NCBI RefSeq assembly: GCF_902729435.1
Contig: NZ_CACVCG010000090.1
Coordinates: 119,143-183,142, forward strand
From: Magnetospirillum sp. UT-4
GTDB lineage: Bacteria > Pseudomonadota > Alphaproteobacteria > Rhodospirillales > Magnetospirillaceae
DNA: 64,000 bases
Reading direction: 5' to 3'
Shown: piece by piece, positions 34,874 through 43,911 of the stretch
Numbering within the stretch: the stretch's first letter is position 1
Layout of the letters: each line of letters begins with the position of its first letter
Notes under the pieces: model-generated
What the model saw: the letters and a program-made list of their open reading frames with translations, nothing else
What the model was told of the DNA's origin: nothing
The model's database searches: none
Translations under genes and position numbers: made by a program

Positions 34874-36241
34874 ATGTTCGGACGCCGCGCCGCCTCCGCT
34901 CCCGTTCCTGCCCCGGCCGCCCAGCCGGCGGCGGTTCAGGCGGCCGCGCCGGCATCCGATCAGCGTCTGCCCGACCAGCGTCTCTCCGACATCAAGATCG
35001 CCATCTTCAACGACCTCATCAATTCGGTCGATCCCACCGAGCTGGGGCGCCTCGACGGCCATGCGGTGCGCGAGGAGATCTCGGACATCGTCGCCGAGAT
35101 CATCTCCATGCGGAACCTCACGCTGTCGGCGGCCGAGCAGCAGGTGGTCATCGCCGACATCTGCAACGACGTGCTCGGCCTGGGGCCGCTGGAGCCGTTG
35201 ATCGCCCGCGACGACATCGCCGACATCATGGTGAACGGGGCCGGCAAGGTCTACATCGAGACCAACGGGCGCATCGAGCTCACCGACATCCGCTTCCGCG
35301 ACAACGCCCAGCTGATGAACATCTGCCAGCGCATCGTCTCGGCGGTGGGGCGCCGCGTGGACGAGGCCAGCCCCATCTGCGACGCCCGCCTCGCCGACGG
35401 CAGCCGCGTCAACGTCATCGTGCCGCCGCTGGCCCTGGACGGACCCACGCTCACCATCCGCAAGTTCAAGCGCGACAAGCTGACCCTGGACAAGCTGATC
35501 GGCTTCGGCACCATCTCGCCGGCCGGGGCCAAGCTGCTGGAGGTGGCGGCGGCCAGCCGCTGCAACATCCTGGTGTCGGGCGGCACCGGCTCGGGCAAGA
35601 CCACCCTGCTGAACTGCCTGACCCTCTACATCGACGCCGGCGAGCGCATCGTCACCTGCGAGGACGCCGCCGAGCTGCAGTTGCAGCAGCCCCACGTGGT
35701 GCGCCTCGAGACCCGCCCGCCCAACCTGGAGGGAGTGGGGCAGGTGACCATGCGCGATCTGGTGCGCAACTGCCTGCGCATGCGCCCCGAGCGGATCATC
35801 GTCGGCGAGGTGCGCGGCCCCGAGGCCTTCGACCTGCTGCAGGCCATGAACACCGGCCATGACGGCTCCATGGGCACCATCCACGCCAACACCCCGCGCG
35901 ACGCTCTGTCCCGCGTCGAGAACATGATCGCCATGGGCGGCTACAACCTGCCGGCCAAGGCGGTGCGCGAGCAGATCAGCTCGGCGGTGAACATCATCGT
36001 CCAGGCCTCGCGCCTGAGGGACGGCAGCCGCAAGATCACCCACGTCACCGAGGTGGTGGGGATGGAGGGCGACGTCATCACCCTGCAGGACCTGTTCGTC
36101 TACGACATCGAGGGCGAGGATGCCCAGGGACGCATCACCGGGCGCCACCGCGCCACCGGCATCCGCCCGGCGTTCTGGGACCGCGCCCGCTATTTCGGCC
36201 GTGAACGCGAGCTGGCGGAGGCCTTGAGCGACCATGTCTGA
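34874..36241 (+). CDS. cpaF: Tad pilus ATPase CpaF/TadA
   Basis: Secretion ATPase of the VirB11/PulE superfamily that powers pilus assembly, 455 residues. The Walker A GGTGSGKT is at about residues 236-243. The Asp box and Walker B follow in [19 protein letters not shown] and [20 protein letters not shown], and the His box in [12 protein letters not shown]. The alanine/proline-rich first 30 residues are a flexible leader. The ATG at 34874 is seven bases after GAGGT; a GTG at 34865 overlapping the cpaE stop is an alternative. It overlaps tadB by 8 bases. Confidence 0.96.
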   Translation: MFGRRAASAPVPAPAAQPAAVQAAAPASDQRLPDQRLSDIKIAIFNDLINSVDPTELGRLDGHAVREEISDIVAEIISMRNLTLSAAEQQVVIADICNDVLGLGPLEPLIARDDIADIMVNGAGKVYIETNGRIELTDIRFRDNAQLMNICQRIVSAVGRRVDEASPICDARLADGSRVNVIVPPLALDGPTLTIRKFKRDKLTLDKLIGFGTISPAGAKLLEVAAASRCNILVSGGTGSGKTTLLNCLTLYIDAGERIVTCEDAAELQLQQPHVVRLETRPPNLEGVGQVTMRDLVRNCLRMRPERIIVGEVRGPEAFDLLQAMNTGHDGSMGTIHANTPRDALSRVENMIAMGGYNLPAKAVREQISSAVNIIVQASRLRDGSRKITHVTEVVGMEGDVITLQDLFVYDIEGEDAQGRITGRHRATGIRPAFWDRARYFGRERELAEALSDHV

Positions 36242-37211
36242 CCTGCCCGTCCTGATCTTCGCCGTGGTGCTGACCCTGCTGTCGGCGCTGGGACTGTTCG
36301 CCTGGTGGCTGGCCGATGCGGTCAAGGGGCCGCGTGCCACCCTGCGCCGCCGCATCGCCCGCATCGGCGGCGTCAGGCCGGAGGCGCTGGACCCGTCGCG
36401 CGGGCCGTCGGTCAAGCGGCGCACGCTGCAGGCCCGCATCGATGCCGAGGGCAAGGGCGCCACCTGGGCCTTCCGGCTGCGCGAGCAGATGATGCAGGCC
36501 GGCATCCGCGCCGGCCTCTGGCACTATCTCGCCGTCAATGCCGCCCTGGCGGCGCTGGGGGCACTGTTCGCCTGGGCCGGGCACCTGCCGCCGCTGGCCA
36601 TCCCGCTGGCGGCGCTGATCGTCGGCCTGGGGCTGCCCAAATTCGCCCTGTCGGTGCTGGCGGCCCGCCGCATCGGCCGCTTCACCGGCCAGTTCGCCGA
36701 AGCCCTGGACGTCATCGTCCGCGGCCTGCGCTCGGGCCTGCCCCTGGGCGAGTGCATCGCCATCATCGGCCGCGACATGCCGGCGCCGCTGGGCACCGAG
36801 TTCCGCCTGATGGCGGAAGGCCAGAAGCTGGGCCTGTCGCTGCAGGAGGCGCTGGAGCGCGCCGTCGAGCGCACCCCCACCGCCGATTTCAAGTATTTCG
36901 CCATCGTGCTGGCCATCCAGCAGCAGACCGGCGGCAACCTGGCCGAGACCCTGGCCAAGCTGGCCGAGGTGCTGCGGGCGCGGAAGCGCATGCGCGACAA
37001 GATCAAGGCCTATTCGTCGGAAGCCACCGCCTCGGCCGCCATCATCGGCTCGCTGCCGCTGGTGGTGGCCGGCATGCTGTTCCTGGTCGGGCGCGACTAC
37101 GTGATGCTGCTGTTCACCACCGATACCGGCCAGTTCCTGGTCGCCATCGGGGTGGTGCTGATGCTGGCCGGGGCGCTGGTCATGCGCAGGATGATCAATT
37201 TCGACATGTGA
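36234..37211 (+). CDS. tadB: Tad pilus inner-membrane protein TadB
   Basis: Type II secretion GspF-like platform protein, 325 residues. One N-terminal helix, a second helical pair near 95-135, the cytosolic T2SSF domain (about 150-275: FAEALDVIVRGLRSGLPLGE and QQQTGGNLAETLAKLAEVLR) and two C-terminal helices give the usual layout. It works with TadC as the base on which CpaF acts. The ATG lies inside the end of cpaF. Confidence 0.94.
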   Translation: MSDLPVLIFAVVLTLLSALGLFAWWLADAVKGPRATLRRRIARIGGVRPEALDPSRGPSVKRRTLQARIDAEGKGATWAFRLREQMMQAGIRAGLWHYLAVNAALAALGALFAWAGHLPPLAIPLAALIVGLGLPKFALSVLAARRIGRFTGQFAEALDVIVRGLRSGLPLGECIAIIGRDMPAPLGTEFRLMAEGQKLGLSLQEALERAVERTPTADFKYFAIVLAIQQQTGGNLAETLAKLAEVLRARKRMRDKIKAYSSEATASAAIIGSLPLVVAGMLFLVGRDYVMLLFTTDTGQFLVAIGVVLMLAGALVMRRMINFDM

Positions 37212-37228
37212 GGGAAAGGGAGCCGGCC

Positions 37229-38182
37229 ATGGCCGCCATGGAAATCCTCATCGTCACCGTGGCCACGCTGGCCGCCTTCGTCTCGGTGCTGGCCCTCGGC
37301 GTGCCGCTGGCGTCGCGCGACCAGTTGGCGGGGCGCCTCAAGGCGGTGGCGGAGCGGCGCCGCGAGCTGTCGGCCAGCCAGCGCGAGCGCCTGGGCGGCG
37401 GCCGCTTCCAGCCCCGGCGCCATGTCGGCCTGATGAAGGCGGTGATCGCCCGGCTCAACCTGCAGGAACTGCTGGAGGCCCGGGATCTGAAGCTGAAGCT
37501 GGCCCGCGCCGGCTACCGCGGCAACACCGCCGCCGTGACCTTCATCTTCTCCCGCGTCGCCCTGCCGGTGGTGCTGCTGGTGGCTGCGCTGCTCTATGTC
37601 TACTCCCCCGCCTTCGGCGACCGGCCCGCCACCACCCGGCTGATGGTGGCGCTGTCGGCCTTCATCGCCGGCAGCTACGTGCCGGCCCTGTGGCTGGCCA
37701 ATCTGGTGCAGCGGCGCCGCCAGGCTCTGACCCGCGCCTTCCCCGAGGCCCTCGACCTGATGGTCATCTGCGTCGAGGCCGGCCAGTCGGTGGAAGGGGC
37801 GCTGATCCGCGTCACCGAGGAACTGGGCTCGTCCTCGCCGGCCCTGGCCGAGGAGATGGGGCTGGCGGCGGCCGAGCTGGCCTTCCTCGGCGACCGTCGG
37901 CTGGCCTGGGACAATCTGGCCGAGCGCACCGGGCTGCCGCTGTTCAAGTCGCTGGCCACGGCGCTGGTGCAGTCCGAGAAATACGGCACCCCGGTGAGCC
38001 AGGCCTTGCGCGTGCTGGCCCAGGAAACCCGGGAGTCGCGCATGGCCGCCGCCGAGAAGAAGGCGGCCGCCCTGCCGGCCAAGCTGACGGTGCCGATGAT
38101 CACCTTCTTCCTGCCGGTGCTGTTCCTGGTCATCGCCGGTCCGGCGGTGATCCAGGTGATGCAGTTCCGGGCCGGCGGCTGA
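37229..38182 (+). CDS. tadC: Tad pilus inner-membrane protein TadC
   Basis: Second GspF-like platform protein, 317 residues. The T2SSF domain shows FPEALDLMVICVEAGQSVEG and ALVQSEKYGTPVSQALRVLA; hydrophobic helices lie at the N-terminus, near 100-150 and at the C-terminus (MITFFLPVLFLVIAGPAVIQ). GGGAAAGGGAG precedes the ATG. It is the last gene of the + strand pilus run; a GC-rich tandem repeat follows. Confidence 0.94.
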   Translation: MAAMEILIVTVATLAAFVSVLALGVPLASRDQLAGRLKAVAERRRELSASQRERLGGGRFQPRRHVGLMKAVIARLNLQELLEARDLKLKLARAGYRGNTAAVTFIFSRVALPVVLLVAALLYVYSPAFGDRPATTRLMVALSAFIAGSYVPALWLANLVQRRRQALTRAFPEALDLMVICVEAGQSVEGALIRVTEELGSSSPALAEEMGLAAAELAFLGDRRLAWDNLAERTGLPLFKSLATALVQSEKYGTPVSQALRVLAQETRESRMAAAEKKAAALPAKLTVPMITFFLPVLFLVIAGPAVIQVMQFRAGG

Positions 38183-38204
38183 CTCTCAACCTCCCCCCTT
38201 CTCC

Positions 38205-38456
38205 CCCTCCCCCCTTGCGGGGGAGGGCCGGGGTGGGGGGGAACCGCGTCGGCTGTGTCGCGGAACTCACCCCACCCCCAACCCCTCCCCATCAAGGGGA
38301 GGGGAGAAGACTCCCTCCCCCCTTGCGGGCGAAGCCCGCCTTTCAACAATGCGTGCTTCGCACGCGGGGGAGGGCCGGGGTGGGGGGGAACCGCGTCGGC
38401 GGTGTCGCGGAACTCACCCCGCCCCCAACCCCTCCCCATCAAGGGGAGGGGAGAAG
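38205..38456. repeat. Two tandem copies of a GC-rich intergenic repeat, one with an insert
   Basis: Copy one (38205-38309) and copy two (38313-38456) share CCCTCCCCCCTTGCGG, GAGGGCCGGGGTGGGGGG, AACCGCGTCGG, GTGTCGCGGAACTCACCCC and CCCTCCCCATCAAGGGGAG nearly base for base. Copy two carries about 38 extra bases with two perfect hairpins: GCGGGC-GAA-GCCCGC at 38325-38339 and GCGTGC-TTC-GCACGC at 38351-38365. The array fills the 289 bases between the convergent tadC and tadD genes, and CTCCCCATCAAGGGGAG is itself a hairpin. No gene is visible in this interval. Confidence 0.9.
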
Positions 38457-38471
38457 GGGAGAAATGAAGGA

Positions 38472-39242
38472 TTACCGTCCCTGACCCGCCGCCCATCGGT
38501 AGAAGGCGGCGTTGGCGCGGGTGGCTTCGGGCGGCAGGTCCCTGGCGGCGGCCCGTTCGGCAGCCACGGCGTCGCCCTTGAGCGCCAGCAGCAAAGCCAG
38601 GTTCTGGCGGATCTGGCTGCCGGCGCGGGGCTGGTCGTCGGCGCGGCGGAGGGTGGCGACGGCCTCGTCCAGCCGGCCCGCCATGGCCTGGGACAGGCCG
38701 AGATTGTTGAGAACCTGCGGATTGTCGGGCGACAGCTCCAGCGCCCTGGCATAGGCCGCCCGCGCCTCGTCATGGCGGGCGGCGGCGTCGAAGGCGACGC
38801 CCAGGGCGGAGTGCACCTCCCAGTCGGAGGGCGCCAGCGACCGCGCCTCCTCCAGGGTGCGGGTGGCCAGGCCGAGGCGGTCGGCGGCCAGCCAGGCCTT
38901 GCCCAGTTCCGCCACCAGCGCCGGGTCGCGCCCCACCCGATCCAGGACCGGCTGCACCAGGTCGGCGCCGGCCTGGGCCTCGCCGGCGTAGCGCAGCGCC
39001 CGCGCCAGGGATAGCGCCAGGGCCTTGTCCTGGGGATAGCGGGAATGAAGGGTGCGCCAGTGATGGGCGGCCCCCTTCCAGTCCTGATTGGCCTCGGCGG
39101 TGGCGGCGGCGGCGCGCAAGGACGGCTCCACCGCCTTGGCGACGGTATCGACGCCCGCGCCGTCGGGGGCGGGGGCACCGGCGCAGGCGGCCAGCGACAG
39201 CGCGAGCAGGGCGGCGGCGGGAAGATGCATAAAATGCGTCAT
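38472..39242 (-). CDS. tadD: TPR lipoprotein, TadD-like
   Basis: Predicted lipoprotein of 256 residues with tetratricopeptide repeats, matching TadD of the Tad locus, which helps stabilise or localise the secretin. The lipobox LSLAAC puts the modified cysteine near position 18. TPR units run through residues about 70-215, the clearest being WEVHSALGVAFDAAARHDEA and NPQVLNNLGLSQAMAGRLDE. The ATG at 39242 was taken; another at 39230 would shorten it by four residues. It faces away from the pilus operon, and its upstream region is shared with the next gene. Confidence 0.85.
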   Translation of the reverse strand: MTHFMHLPAAALLALSLAACAGAPAPDGAGVDTVAKAVEPSLRAAAATAEANQDWKGAAHHWRTLHSRYPQDKALALSLARALRYAGEAQAGADLVQPVLDRVGRDPALVAELGKAWLAADRLGLATRTLEEARSLAPSDWEVHSALGVAFDAAARHDEARAAYARALELSPDNPQVLNNLGLSQAMAGRLDEAVATLRRADDQPRAGSQIRQNLALLLALKGDAVAAERAAARDLPPEATRANAAFYRWAAGQGR

Positions 39243-39348
39243 GATTTTCGCCCATATTAAAAGTAAATAACGAACAAGCAAAACTTGCCTGCTCCCTATT
39301 ATCTGCATTATGATGACTTTGTCCAATACTTCATTCGGGATGGGGAAG

Positions 39349-39762
39349 ATGTCGAGACTGCAAGCCTTCGCCCTCGCGGCCGCCTTCGCCGCGCTGTCTC
39401 CGGCCGCCGCCGCCGACGCCCCCATCGAAGTCGGGGCGGGGCACGCCGCGCTGGTCACCCTGGCCAAGCCGGCCCGCTCGGTGGTGGTGGGCGACCCCAC
39501 CGTGGCCGACGTGTCGGTGGAGGGGCCGAACCGCCTGGCGGTGTTCGGCAAGCGCCCCGGCGGCACCACCCTGACGGTGCTGGGCGGCGGCCGGGCGGTG
39601 CTGCTGGAGGCCCGGGTGGTGGTTCATCCCGGCGGCGCCGGCGCGGTCACCGTGACCTACGGGGCGGGCAAGGGCATCGATCCCGGGGGCAGGACCGTGG
39701 TCTACGCCTGCGGCAGCTCGTGCAGCCGCGCGGTGGAGGGCAAGGAGGCGGCGGCGCGATAG
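39349..39762 (+). CDS. Secreted protein with stand-alone pilus-assembly N-domain
   Basis: Small exported protein of 137 residues. A signal peptide (LQAFALAAAFAALSPAAAAD) precedes one domain: GHAALVTLAKPARSVVVGDP, then VADVSVEGPNRLAVFGKRPG and TTLTVLGGGRAVLLEARVVV. This is the same pattern as the N-terminal domain of the CpaC secretin (PF13629-like), but no secretin follows. Two cysteines near the C-terminus (YACGSSCS) could form a disulfide. The start is uncertain: ATGs at 39310, 39340 and 39349 are in frame, and the last has the best purine run upstream. It may assist the pore or the pilus. Confidence 0.7.
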   Translation: MSRLQAFALAAAFAALSPAAAADAPIEVGAGHAALVTLAKPARSVVVGDPTVADVSVEGPNRLAVFGKRPGGTTLTVLGGGRAVLLEARVVVHPGGAGAVTVTYGAGKGIDPGGRTVVYACGSSCSRAVEGKEAAAR

Positions 39763-39763
39763 T

Positions 39764-41233
39764 CTATCCGGCCACCACCCGGTTGCGCCCTCCTTCCTTG
39801 GCCCGATAGAGCGCCTGGTCGGCCCGGGTCATCAGGTTGTCGAACGAATCGCCGGTGGTGTAGGTGGCAACGCCGATGCTGATGGTGAACCGCACCGTGG
39901 CGCCATCGGCGGTGGTGATGGACGAGTCGTCCTGGACGGCGAGGCGCAGCCGTTCGGCAATGGTCCTGGCGCCGTCCTGGCAGGTTTCCGGCAGCAGGAT
40001 GGCGAATTCCTCGCCGCCCAGCCGCCCCACGATGTCCTGGTCGCGCACCGGGGCGACCATGTTCCGGGCCAGGGACTGGATGGCACGGTCGCCGGTGGCA
40101 TGGCCCCAGGTATCGTTGATCGCCTTGAAGTGATCGATGTCGACCATCAGCACCGAAAGGGTGCTGCCGTACCGGGACGCCCGCTGGGTCTCGTGCACGC
40201 CGGCGCTGACGAAATGGCGGCGGTTGGAGACTCCGGTCAGGGCATCGGTGGTGGCGAGGCGGCGCATCTCTTCTCGTTGATGCAGCGCCGTCATGTGGGC
40301 GCGCAGGGCGAGCAGGGACAGGATCACCAGGGAGAAGTAGCCGGCGGACAACTGCCAGGCCCGCCGCCGCCATTCCGCCAGGCTGCCGCTCATGTCGAAG
40401 CCGACGATGATCACCATCGGGACGTCCTCGATCTTGCTGATCCCGTAGATGCGCTGGCGGCCGTCGAGGGGCGAGACGGCAATGAAGCCGGCACTGGAGC
40501 GGGTTTCGCCGAAGCTGGGTTGCCCGGCGGGCGACGGCGTCCGCTTGCCGATGGCCTCGGGAAGGTGCGGATTGCGGGCCAGCAGGATGCCGTCGCCGTC
40601 CACCACCGCAAGGACGTCGTCGGCACCGACGTCGAAGGTGCCGATCCAGTCGCGGGCGAAGCCGAGGTCGATGGCCGCCAGCGCGCCGCCAAGCAGTTGC
40701 CCGTCCGGCGACAGGCGGTGACGGGACGCCAGGACGACCGCCCGCTTGGACGCCGATTTCTCGGCCGGTACGTACTGAACGTGAAGCCTGTCCTCGATAC
40801 GCTCCGGCCGCTCGACACAGACCTTCTGGTTGCTGCGAAAGCCGATGAGCCCGGGATCCGCCGCCGCCACGAAAACGCAGGTCTCGTCATAGATGGTGAT
40901 CCCGACCACGCCGGGAACGGATTTCGTCTTCTCGGTGAGCCAGCCCGACAGGCCCAAGGCCTTGTCGGGATCGAGGCTGCCGGGACCCACCTTGTCGTTG
41001 ATCCCCCGAAGAACGTAGTCGGCGGCAAGGATGTTGGAGCCGAACCACTGGCTCATGAACTGGCTTTTCTGGATCGCCAACTGCGTCCGGTCGGCGATGA
41101 TCCGCTGCCGTCCGTCGGCGAGGTCGATGCCGAGCCAGAGGCCGAAGCCCAACAAGGTGATGAATATGAAGCCGTAGACGCCCAGCTCCCTGCCGCGCCG
41201 TCCCGTTGGCGGCGCCAAATCGAGCTGCGTCAT
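39764..41233 (-). CDS. Diguanylate cyclase with periplasmic sensor domain
   Basis: Makes cyclic di-GMP from two GTP. Residues 17-37 and 292-312 are membrane helices enclosing a large periplasmic part (about 40-290) that resembles a dCache sensor. The C-terminal GGDEF domain has GGEEF at 406-410 and the inhibitory-site arginine motif RDQD at 397-400, so product inhibition is expected. No EAL domain is present. The gene sits between tadD and tadG; with the pilus neighbours, control of attachment is a reasonable guess. GGGGGTACGG precedes the ATG. Confidence 0.93.
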   Translation of the reverse strand: MTQLDLAPPTGRRGRELGVYGFIFITLLGFGLWLGIDLADGRQRIIADRTQLAIQKSQFMSQWFGSNILAADYVLRGINDKVGPGSLDPDKALGLSGWLTEKTKSVPGVVGITIYDETCVFVAAADPGLIGFRSNQKVCVERPERIEDRLHVQYVPAEKSASKRAVVLASRHRLSPDGQLLGGALAAIDLGFARDWIGTFDVGADDVLAVVDGDGILLARNPHLPEAIGKRTPSPAGQPSFGETRSSAGFIAVSPLDGRQRIYGISKIEDVPMVIIVGFDMSGSLAEWRRRAWQLSAGYFSLVILSLLALRAHMTALHQREEMRRLATTDALTGVSNRRHFVSAGVHETQRASRYGSTLSVLMVDIDHFKAINDTWGHATGDRAIQSLARNMVAPVRDQDIVGRLGGEEFAILLPETCQDGARTIAERLRLAVQDDSSITTADGATVRFTISIGVATYTTGDSFDNLMTRADQALYRAKEGGRNRVVAG

Positions 41234-41326
41234 CCGTACCCCCGTCCTGCCGTCCCGACCGGACCATAGCCGGCTTGCGAAGGGTGGAACACTGGCCGGA
41301 GGTTTGGCTTGTCCGGCCGATTGCCG

Positions 41327-42706
41327 CTACAGGCTGATTCTCAGCTGCGACAATTCGGTGGCGATGGCGCGGAAGCTGGCCTTCAGCTCGTCCTGGGTGG
41401 GCGAGTCGAAGTACTTGGACGGCGAGGACGCGCACGACCGGTAAAGCTCCTTGGTGGCGCTGTTGATCCCCGAGGTGAAGGTGATGGTGTAGACGATGAT
41501 GCCCTTGGCCTTCATCGCCTGGCACACCGAGGTCATGCGCGAATTGATGGTGGCCTTGGCGGTGGTCAGGCTGGTGGTGCCCAGCCGCCCCAGCTCGTCC
41601 AGGCGGCCATAGCCGGTCTGGTCCGAATTGACCGCGGTATTGGGCTTGTTGGGTCCGGAATTGCTGGTCAGCTTGTAGAACTGGTTCTCGCCGTCGGTCA
41701 TCAGGATCACCGCCTTGTCCCATTTCGGCGTGTTCCAGGCCAGGCCCTCGGTAAAGGGCGGCTCGGGCGACAGCACCCGCAGGCCCCAGGCCATGCCGAT
41801 GTCGCTGAAGGTGCCGCCGCGGCTCCAGGCGCGCATGGCGGCGATGGCGGAATCCAGGGTGGCCTTGTCGCCGGTCAGCGGGGTGATGGGCGTCGGGCAG
41901 CCCAGATTGGGGCCGGTGCCGCCATTGCCGGTGGACGGGTCGGCCCGCACCGTCGATGCCGTGGTGGGATCGTAGCTGTTGTCGATGGCCGGCAGCCACT
42001 GATAGCGGGTCCAGGACCGGGTCGAGGCCGGGGTGTCGGCTACCGCGTCGGGCTGGGCGCGCTCGATGACGCAGCCCTTCCAGCCCAGGACATTATTGGG
42101 ATCGACCACGTCGCTGCCGGCGATCAGGGATTCCGAGACCGCCCCGGGATTGACCGAGGCGGAATAGGGCACCAGCGCGATCCGCAACTTGGGATGCACG
42201 GCCTGGCCGCCGAACAGGATGTCGGTCAGCTCGGCCGCCGCCTCGCGCAGGGCGCCGATATTGTCGTTGCTGGTCATGGACCCGGTATTGTCCAGCACCA
42301 TCGCCAGTTCCAGGCCGCGGATGGCGCGGATGACCTGGGACTGCTCGGCGATCTGCATGGTGTCGAAGCCGGCCAGCCCCATCAATGTGGTATCGACGGT
42401 GGCGGTGCCGGCGGCGGTGATGGTGTCGCCATTGACGGCGATCTGGATGCTGGAGGTGGTGGCCAGCCCCGACGGCTTGAAATTGGCGTCGAAGAACTTC
42501 TGCCCCAGCGCCTGCAATTCCGTATCGGTGCCGGTGGAGGACCCCACCGCCAGGGCGGCCGCGTCGAGAGCCTGCTGCAGGCGGCTTTTCACCGCATAGG
42601 CCCGCGCGGTGTCGACCGCCAGGCCGACCGCCAGCAGCACCGGCACCAGGGTGAGGGCGAAGATGGCGGCGACGCTGCCCTTGGAACAGGAAAGCAGGGA
42701 TCGCAT
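41327..42706 (-). CDS. tadG: TadG-like pilus protein with von Willebrand A domain
   Basis: Pseudopilin-like protein of 459 residues. The N-terminus SLLSCSKGSVAAIFALTLVP resembles the TadE/TadG leader and hydrophobic stretch. A VWA domain follows from about residue 140, with the metal site LDNTGSM (Thr in place of the usual Ser, common in TadG), and VILMTDGENQ as a later strand. GGGAGGTCGCC directly before the ATG at 42706 decides the start; the frame opens eleven codons earlier. It is the third gene of a tadE-tadE-tadG run. Confidence 0.88.
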   Translation of the reverse strand: MRSLLSCSKGSVAAIFALTLVPVLLAVGLAVDTARAYAVKSRLQQALDAAALAVGSSTGTDTELQALGQKFFDANFKPSGLATTSSIQIAVNGDTITAAGTATVDTTLMGLAGFDTMQIAEQSQVIRAIRGLELAMVLDNTGSMTSNDNIGALREAAAELTDILFGGQAVHPKLRIALVPYSASVNPGAVSESLIAGSDVVDPNNVLGWKGCVIERAQPDAVADTPASTRSWTRYQWLPAIDNSYDPTTASTVRADPSTGNGGTGPNLGCPTPITPLTGDKATLDSAIAAMRAWSRGGTFSDIGMAWGLRVLSPEPPFTEGLAWNTPKWDKAVILMTDGENQFYKLTSNSGPNKPNTAVNSDQTGYGRLDELGRLGTTSLTTAKATINSRMTSVCQAMKAKGIIVYTITFTSGINSATKELYRSCASSPSKYFDSPTQDELKASFRAIATELSQLRISL

Positions 42707-42716
42707 GGCGACCTCC

Positions 42717-43277
42717 CTAGCCGGAGAAGGGGATGACACGGGTGACGCGCGGGCGCGCCACCGCGGTCTCGCGGAAGGTCAGCGTGCCCAACAGGTCGTG
42801 CAGCAGCGGCGCGTGGGCATAGCGGAACGACACCGTCACCACGCTCTCGCCGGCCTTGCCCAGGCCGGTGACCTTGGACAGCGGCACCGGATCGGCGCCG
42901 GAACCCCAGCTGTAGCCCCATTGCGCCGTCGCCGTGCCGTTGGCGGCGAAGACCACGCTTTCGACCCGGATGCCCATGCTGGCGGTGGTGCTGGGCAGCG
43001 GGTCCATCACCCGCTGGGCGGCGGTGGCGATGGCGGCCAGGGTGGCGCCGCTGTGGCTGTCGGCCCGGGCGCTGAGGTCGGCCACCGTCTGTGCCGCCGA
43101 CACCGCCTTGGAATAGGCCTGCACCGCCTGGAAGGTCTCGACCGCCCCCAGCAGGGCCGACACCATGGCCGGCAGCAGCAAGGCGTACTCCACCGCGACG
43201 GCGCCCCTGGTACAGCCGAGAAAACCAAGGCGCAGCCCGCCGCCCGGCGCCCGAGGGCTCGTGCAGCGCGGGCTCAT
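42717..43277 (-). CDS. TadE-like pseudopilin (second copy)
   Basis: Minor pseudopilin of the Tad system, 186 residues. GAVAVEYALLLPAMVSALLG at about residues 25-44 is the TadE signature, with glycine before the cleavage point and a glutamate at position five. The remaining part is a soluble domain ending FRETAVARPRVTRVIPFSG. It may correspond to TadF. The start overlaps the preceding tadE stop in ATGA form, and tadG follows after 10 bases, so all three are made together. Confidence 0.85.
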   Translation of the reverse strand: MSPRCTSPRAPGGGLRLGFLGCTRGAVAVEYALLLPAMVSALLGAVETFQAVQAYSKAVSAAQTVADLSARADSHSGATLAAIATAAQRVMDPLPSTTASMGIRVESVVFAANGTATAQWGYSWGSGADPVPLSKVTGLGKAGESVVTVSFRYAHAPLLHDLLGTLTFRETAVARPRVTRVIPFSG

Positions 43278-43792
43278 TGGAACGGCTCCGTGCGCATGAC
43301 CGCGGTCGAGATCAGCGGCACGACGTCGCCGCCGCCGCTGATGACCTCGCCCACCCAGGGGGTGACGAAGCGGTAGGGGTGGATGACCCGCACCGTCACC
43401 ACCTCGTTGGCCGCGCCGGGGGCGAATTGCAGCCCCTGCGGCACCCCGGCGGCATCCAGGGTGACCGGCGGCAGGGTGATGGCGGCGAAGTCGGGGAAGG
43501 TGCGGACGTCGAAGTGGAAGCGGTCGCAGGCCAGGGTGGCCGGCAGATGCGGGCAGAACTCGGCGCGGAAGCGGGCCACCGCGTCGCCGGCGTTCTGCAC
43601 CACGCCGGTGCGCACCTGGCGGGCGGCCTCGCGCGTTGCCGCCTCGAGCACCGCCGAAGTAAAGGCCATGATGCCGGTCTCGATCATGCCGAACAGCATC
43701 ATGAACAGCGGCAGGGCGATCACCGCGAATTCCACTGCCGCCGCGCCGCGGCGGTCGCCGGAAAGACGCAAGAATGTGGCAAGGGTGCGCAT
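43274..43792 (-). CDS. tadE: TadE-like pseudopilin (first copy)
   Basis: Minor pseudopilin of 172 residues. RRGAAAVEFAVIALPLFMML at about 14-33 is the TadE motif with the conserved glutamate after the expected cleavage site, followed by FGMIETGIM. Two cysteines (FCPHLPATLACDRF) could pair in the periplasm. It leads the tadE-tadE-tadG operon. A promoter with a perfect TATAAT lies about 35 bases before its ATG. Confidence 0.88.
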   Translation of the reverse strand: MRTLATFLRLSGDRRGAAAVEFAVIALPLFMMLFGMIETGIMAFTSAVLEAATREAARQVRTGVVQNAGDAVARFRAEFCPHLPATLACDRFHFDVRTFPDFAAITLPPVTLDAAGVPQGLQFAPGAANEVVTVRVIHPYRFVTPWVGEVISGGGDVVPLISTAVMRTEPFQ

Positions 43793-43826
43793 GGCCTGTC
43801 GCCGATGAATACTTTAAGGACAGGCC

Positions 43827-43856
43827 ATTATACGACGACGACCATGTCGCCGTGAA
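43827..43856 (-). promoter_or_regulatory. Putative promoter of the tadE-tadE-tadG operon
   Basis: Read on the - strand, TTCACG (43856-43851) and TATAAT (43832-43827) are 18 bases apart, matching the consensus at four and six of six. The 5' leader to the ATG at 43792 would be about 28 bases. It lies in an AT-rich gap of 119 bases following the hybrid kinase gene on the same strand. Confidence 0.55.
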
Positions 43857-43911
43857 ATAATTTATTTGTGCATCAAATAAAGCATAAGAAGAGGCGAATT
43901 CCGTTCGAATT

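Noticed and set aside
38205..38456. Small coding gene across the tandem repeat
   Set aside because: Open frames through this stretch read only the repeat itself (proline, leucine, lysine and glycine runs) and repeat with it, so they are not genes.
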